Shown: piece by piece, positions 23,998 through 26,652 of the stretch | Layout: each line of letters begins with the position of its first letter | Numbering within the stretch: position 1 is the first letter of the stretch | Origin: Palsa-739 sp036512155 | GTDB taxonomy: Bacteria > Actinomycetota > Thermoleophilia > Gaiellales > Gaiellaceae | NCBI GenBank assembly: GCA_036512155.1 | Contig: DATCBD010000052.1 | Coordinates: 1 to 26,652 of the forward strand | Direction: 5' to 3' | Length of the DNA stretch: 26,652 nucleotides | Made by a program: the position numbers and the translations under genes | Notes under the pieces: model-generated | Database searches by the model: none | Told to the model about the DNA's origin: nothing | The model's input: the letters and a program-made list of their open reading frames with translations, nothing else

Positions 23998-24561
23998 CTA
24001 CCCCTTCAAACCCAGCTGGCCCGGGTACGTGCGGCGGTAGATGCCCTTCAGGCGCTCGACTCGCGAGACGTACGCGCGCGTCTCCGGAAACTGCACCGGC
24101 TCGCGTTTCGCGAGCCAGCGGTCGACGTTCTCCTGCCCCGCGTTGTACGCCGCCAGCGCGGTGCGCTCGTCGCCGTGGTACTTGTCGAGCAGGTGCCTGA
24201 GGTACCAGGCGCCGTAGCGAACGTTGATCTCCGGCTTGTAGAGATCGGAGACGACGAAGCGCGAGCCGCCCGTGCGGATGGCGATCCCTTTGGCGGTCGT
24301 CGGCTGGAGCTGCATGAGGCCGAGCGCGCCGGTGGAAGAGCGCGCGTCGGCGTTGAACTTGCTCTCCTCCTCGATCACAGCCGCGAGCAGCGCGGGATTG
24401 AGACGGTAGTTCGCGGCGTGGCCGCGGACGATCGACGCATACCGCAGTGGGAACCACAGGCGCGCCCACCACGGCGGTTCCGTTCGCTGGAGGTAGAGAA
24501 ACGCGCCGATGGCGGCAGCGACGACGGCGCCCGCGAGCGTGAGCCGTCTCAGCGCACGCAC
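23998..24561 (-). CDS. Membrane-anchored lytic transglycosylase (Slt family 1)
   Basis: A 187-residue protein with one N-terminal membrane segment (about 8-24), then an SLT domain. The catalytic Glu is E66 in EEESKFNADARS, followed by GALGLMQLQPTT and the late AALAAYNAGQENVDRW that is typical of soluble Slt-type enzymes. It would cleave glycan strands at the outer face of the membrane. GTG start overlaps coaE by 13 bases. It sits between coaE and uvrB, which are close together in other actinobacteria as well. Confidence 0.9.
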   Translation of the reverse strand: MRALRRLTLAGAVVAAAIGAFLYLQRTEPPWWARLWFPLRYASIVRGHAANYRLNPALLAAVIEEESKFNADARSSTGALGLMQLQPTTAKGIAIRTGGSRFVVSDLYKPEINVRYGAWYLRHLLDKYHGDERTALAAYNAGQENVDRWLAKREPVQFPETRAYVSRVERLKGIYRRTYPGQLGLKG

Positions 24562-25109
24562 AGTGCCTCGAAGACCTTCCCGACGAACGCGTCGAGATCC
24601 TCGAGCGATCCGTCGTTCACGAACGCGTAGTCCGCGCGTCGAACCTTCTCGTCGTCAGGCAGGAGCCGCGCCTCACGCTCGGCAAGCCCCGTTCGCCGCT
24701 CCTCCCGCACCTCGGGCGGGGCGGTGACGACCACCACAGCGTCGAACCGGCTCTCGCCCCCGGTCTCGTACAGCAACGGCACCTCGACCACCGCGAGCGG
24801 TGCGTCGACGGACGCGAGCCAGGCGTCAGCCGCCGCCCGCGTCTTCGGATGGAGCAGTTGCTCGAGCCAGTCGAGCTCGGCGCGGTCGCGGAATACGATC
24901 TCGCCGATCCGGCCGCGGTTGTCGACCGCAGCGTCGCCCCAGCGCTCTCGGATCGCGGCCCGAACCTCCGCGTCGTCCGCGAGCAGGTCGTGCACGATCT
25001 CGTCGGCAGACAGTGTGGCGGCGCCGTGGCGCGAGAACGCCTCGAGCGCCTCGCTCTTCCCTGCCGCGATGCCGCCGGTGATCGCGACCGCGAGCGGCCG
25101 CCGAGCCAC
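24549..25109 (-). CDS. coaE: Dephospho-CoA kinase
   Basis: A 186-residue kinase for the last step of coenzyme A synthesis. Walker A GGIAAGKS (12-19), LSADEIVHDLL, and the CoA-binding HPKTRA with VEVPLLYE are present. The protein lacks the C-terminal extension found in mycobacterial CoaE. GTG start overlaps the rpsA stop as TAGTG. It completes a pathway to which PanB and PanC also contribute, though these lie in a separate cluster. Confidence 0.96.
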   Translation of the reverse strand: MARRPLAVAITGGIAAGKSEALEAFSRHGAATLSADEIVHDLLADDAEVRAAIRERWGDAAVDNRGRIGEIVFRDRAELDWLEQLLHPKTRAAADAWLASVDAPLAVVEVPLLYETGGESRFDAVVVVTAPPEVREERRTGLAEREARLLPDDEKVRRADYAFVNDGSLEDLDAFVGKVFEALCVR

Positions 25110-26419
25110 TATTCGGCGGAGGGCTCGGCTTCCGAGTCGGCCTCGACCGGCTCTGCCGATGCCTCGGGGACAGGCGTCTCTTCCGCCGCCTCGACGGCAG
25201 CCGGCTCTTCCGGCGCCTCGACCGCAGCCGCCTCGTCCGTGAAGACGTCCTCGGAGAGATCGATCGCCGGCGGAGCGGCCTCTTCGCCGGGCTTCGGCTG
25301 GAGGGGCATGCCGTCCTCGACGCGCTTCAGCGACAGCGACAACCGCCGCCGTTCCGCGTCGACTTCCAGAATGCGGACCTTTACGGTGTCGCCCTGCGAC
25401 ACGACCTCGCGCGGATTCTCGACGTGGTGCTGCGCGAGCTCAGAGATGTGCACGAGGCCCTCGACGCCCGGGAGGATCTCGACGAACGCGCCGAACGTGA
25501 CCACCTTCGTCACCTTGCCCTCGACGACATCGCCCTCCTGGTAGCTCTCGAGCACCTGCTGCCACGGATCGGTCTGCGTCTGCTTGAGCCCGAGTGAGAT
25601 TCGCTGGCGGTCGCGGTCGATGTCGAGCACCTTGACCTCGACCTTCTGGCCGATCTCAAGCACTTCGGACGGATGGTTGACGTGGCTCCACGACAGCTCG
25701 GAGATGTGGATGAGGCCGTCCATCCCCTCGAGGTCGACGAACGCGCCGAAGTCGACGATGTTCGAGATCGTCCCTTCGACGACGTCGCCCGGGTTGAGCC
25801 GGTCGAGGATCGCCTGCCGCATGTCCTTGCGCTCGTCCTCGAGGACGGCGCGGCGCGAGAGCACGACGTTGTTGCGAGAACGGTTGAGCTCGATCACCTT
25901 GCAGCGAAGCTCTTGCCCGAGATACTCGTCGAGATCCTGCACGCGGCGGATGTCGACGAGCGAGGCGGGCAGGAACCCGCGCACGCCGAGATCGAGGATG
26001 AGGCCGCCCTTGACGACCTCGATGACGCGGCCGTTGACCGGCTGGCCCTGTTCGTACGCTGCCTCGATCGCCTTCCAGGCGATCTCGAAGCGCGCACGCT
26101 TCTTCGACAGGATCAGGCGCCCTTCGGCGTCCTCCTTCGTCATCACGAGCGCGGCGATCTCGTCGCCGACCGACACCTCGTCGGCCGGATTCACCGACCG
26201 GCGGATGGAGAGCTCGCTGACCGGGATGACGCCTTCCGACTTGTAACCGATATCGACGAGCACCTCGTCCTTGTCAACACGGACGACGGTGCCGTTCACG
26301 ACTTCGCCCTCGTTGATGGTCGGGAACGTCGACTCGTAGTCGGGAATCAGCTCGCCGTCGGGACCGGTCGTCCAGACGCCTTCTTCGAGCCGCGGGTCAC
26401 TGATCGTGTCGTTTGCCAT
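25109..26419 (-). CDS. rpsA: Ribosomal protein S1 (four S1 domains, acidic tail)
   Basis: A 436-residue RNA-binding protein of the small ribosomal subunit. Four S1 (OB-fold) repeats lie at about 37-105, 122-190, 207-277 and 294-363. The last two are the most canonical (DFGAFVDLEGMDGLIHISELSW, TFGAFVEILPGVEGLVHISELA). Residues 375-436 form an Ala/Glu-rich, acidic, low-complexity tail as in mycobacterial RpsA. ATG start has no Shine-Dalgarno sequence and a TATACT -10 only 11 bases upstream. rpsA-coaE-uvrB synteny with other actinobacteria supports the assignment. Confidence 0.96.
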   Translation of the reverse strand: MANDTISDPRLEEGVWTTGPDGELIPDYESTFPTINEGEVVNGTVVRVDKDEVLVDIGYKSEGVIPVSELSIRRSVNPADEVSVGDEIAALVMTKEDAEGRLILSKKRARFEIAWKAIEAAYEQGQPVNGRVIEVVKGGLILDLGVRGFLPASLVDIRRVQDLDEYLGQELRCKVIELNRSRNNVVLSRRAVLEDERKDMRQAILDRLNPGDVVEGTISNIVDFGAFVDLEGMDGLIHISELSWSHVNHPSEVLEIGQKVEVKVLDIDRDRQRISLGLKQTQTDPWQQVLESYQEGDVVEGKVTKVVTFGAFVEILPGVEGLVHISELAQHHVENPREVVSQGDTVKVRILEVDAERRRLSLSLKRVEDGMPLQPKPGEEAAPPAIDLSEDVFTDEAAAVEAPEEPAAVEAAEETPVPEASAEPVEADSEAEPSAE

Positions 26420-26426
26420 AGAAGCC

Positions 26427-26440
26427 GGGCAGTATAGCCC
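26427..26440 (-). promoter_or_regulatory. rpsA promoter -10 (TATACT) enclosed by an inverted repeat
   Basis: On the minus strand TATACT (26431-26436) lies 11 bases before the rpsA ATG, so the leader would be only about 4-5 bases. The hexamer is flanked by GGGC and GCCC arms. No strong -35 is visible at the expected distance. Confidence 0.5.
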
Positions 26441-26468
26441 TAGGCTTGTAGACGCCTTCGGCCCTCCC

Positions 26469-26496
26469 TTGTTAGGTGTTGCAACACGGATACGCT
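26469..26496 (+). promoter_or_regulatory. Promoter of the right-edge gene with a 12-bp palindrome in the spacer
   Basis: TTGTTA (26469-26474) and TACGCT (26491-26496) are spaced by 16 bases. The perfect palindrome GTGTTGCAACAC (26476-26487) sits between them, an operator-like position. GGAG follows directly before the GTG start. Confidence 0.5.
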
Positions 26497-26504
26497 GGAG
26501 CCGA

Positions 26505-26652
26505 GTGGACGAGCGCTACCCGATCGGAGACACGGAATCGGTGTCCGTCGCAGTCTTGCGACACGACGTCGGCGAGGGCTACCGGGGCTGGTCGGTCGCG
26601 GTCGGACTGCGCGGCGGAGAGGCCACCGTGCACGTGCCCGGCCACTACCCGG
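26505..26652 (+). CDS. N-terminal fragment of an unidentified protein (runs off right edge)
   Basis: Forty-nine codons are visible from a GTG with GGAG four bases upstream, starting VDERYPIGDTESVSVAVLRH and continuing with a Gly/Val/Arg-rich beta-like pattern. No membrane segment and no recognisable domain. Divergent from rpsA with an 85-base gap. Coding is supported by the ribosome-binding site and an open frame to the edge, but no function can be named. Confidence 0.5.
   Translation, partial: MDERYPIGDTESVSVAVLRHDVGEGYRGWSVAVGLRGGEATVHVPGHYP

Noticed and set aside
21972..26419. Horizontal acquisition of the rpsA-uvrB block
   Set aside because: Base and codon use look the same as in neighbours, and the order resembles that of other actinobacteria, so vertical descent is simpler.
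23976..26450. LexA box for uvrB or the rpsA unit
   Set aside because: Several GAAC or GTTC half-sites occur, but none in the GAAC-N4-GTTC arrangement.

Overview
The window is a chromosomal segment of a very GC-rich bacterium (about 70 % GC by eye) packed with housekeeping genes: 32 genes, no gap above about 90 bases, no tRNA or rRNA, no insertion sequence and no CRISPR array. Gene content and order (rpsA-coaE-...-uvrB, fmdB-greA, a DUF2520 gene before panC-panB, Rex, a bacterial S1 protein with an acidic tail, many GTG starts) point to Actinomycetota. The style suggests Thermoleophilia (Gaiellales/Solirubrobacterales type), but that class is inferred, not proven.

Left block, all on the minus strand and read right to left. 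A putative eight-gene unit runs fmdB-like, greA, type 4 uracil-DNA glycosylase, tsaE, tsaB, rimI, tsaD, subtilase, mostly with overlapping stops and starts. It holds three of the enzymes for the t6A tRNA modification plus the S18 acetyltransferase. A promoter with a palindrome then precedes a glutamate dehydrogenase gene, which overlaps a small glutaredoxin. Next come the NADH-sensing repressor Rex and a family 4 glycosyltransferase. Two hairpins later come a YbdK-type carboxylate-amine ligase and a lytic transglycosylase. A strong intrinsic terminator then sits just ahead of the ribosome-binding site of a membrane pyrophosphatase gene that runs off the left edge.

Middle block. A plus-strand cluster (DUF2520 Rossmann protein, PanC, PanB) makes pantoate-derived pantothenate, the coenzyme A precursor. 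The last coenzyme A step, CoaE, is encoded further right. A Yip1-like membrane protein and a PaaI-type thioesterase are divergently arranged. The thioesterase and uvrA converge and share the four bases CTAG as both stop codons. uvrA carries a textbook actinobacterial LexA (SOS) box over its promoter.

Right block. Small membrane proteins (two-helix protein, PH-domain protein, 80-residue protein) lie on the minus strand upstream of uvrA. A calcineurin-like phosphoesterase is on the plus strand. Then comes a minus-strand unit rpsA, coaE, lytic transglycosylase, uvrB and two paralogous YeaQ/GlsB-like membrane proteins. A plus-strand gene begins at the right edge.

The most notable signal is not a gene. 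Eleven of the 32 starts have a TANNNT hexamer, mostly of the form TANNCT, only 6 to 9 bases upstream. This fits leaderless transcription, and in two divergent gene pairs the two opposed hexamers share the same central TA. Two downstream cistrons seem to begin at non-standard codons (CTG for the glycosyltransferase, ATA for the glutaredoxin), each overlapping the previous stop codon.
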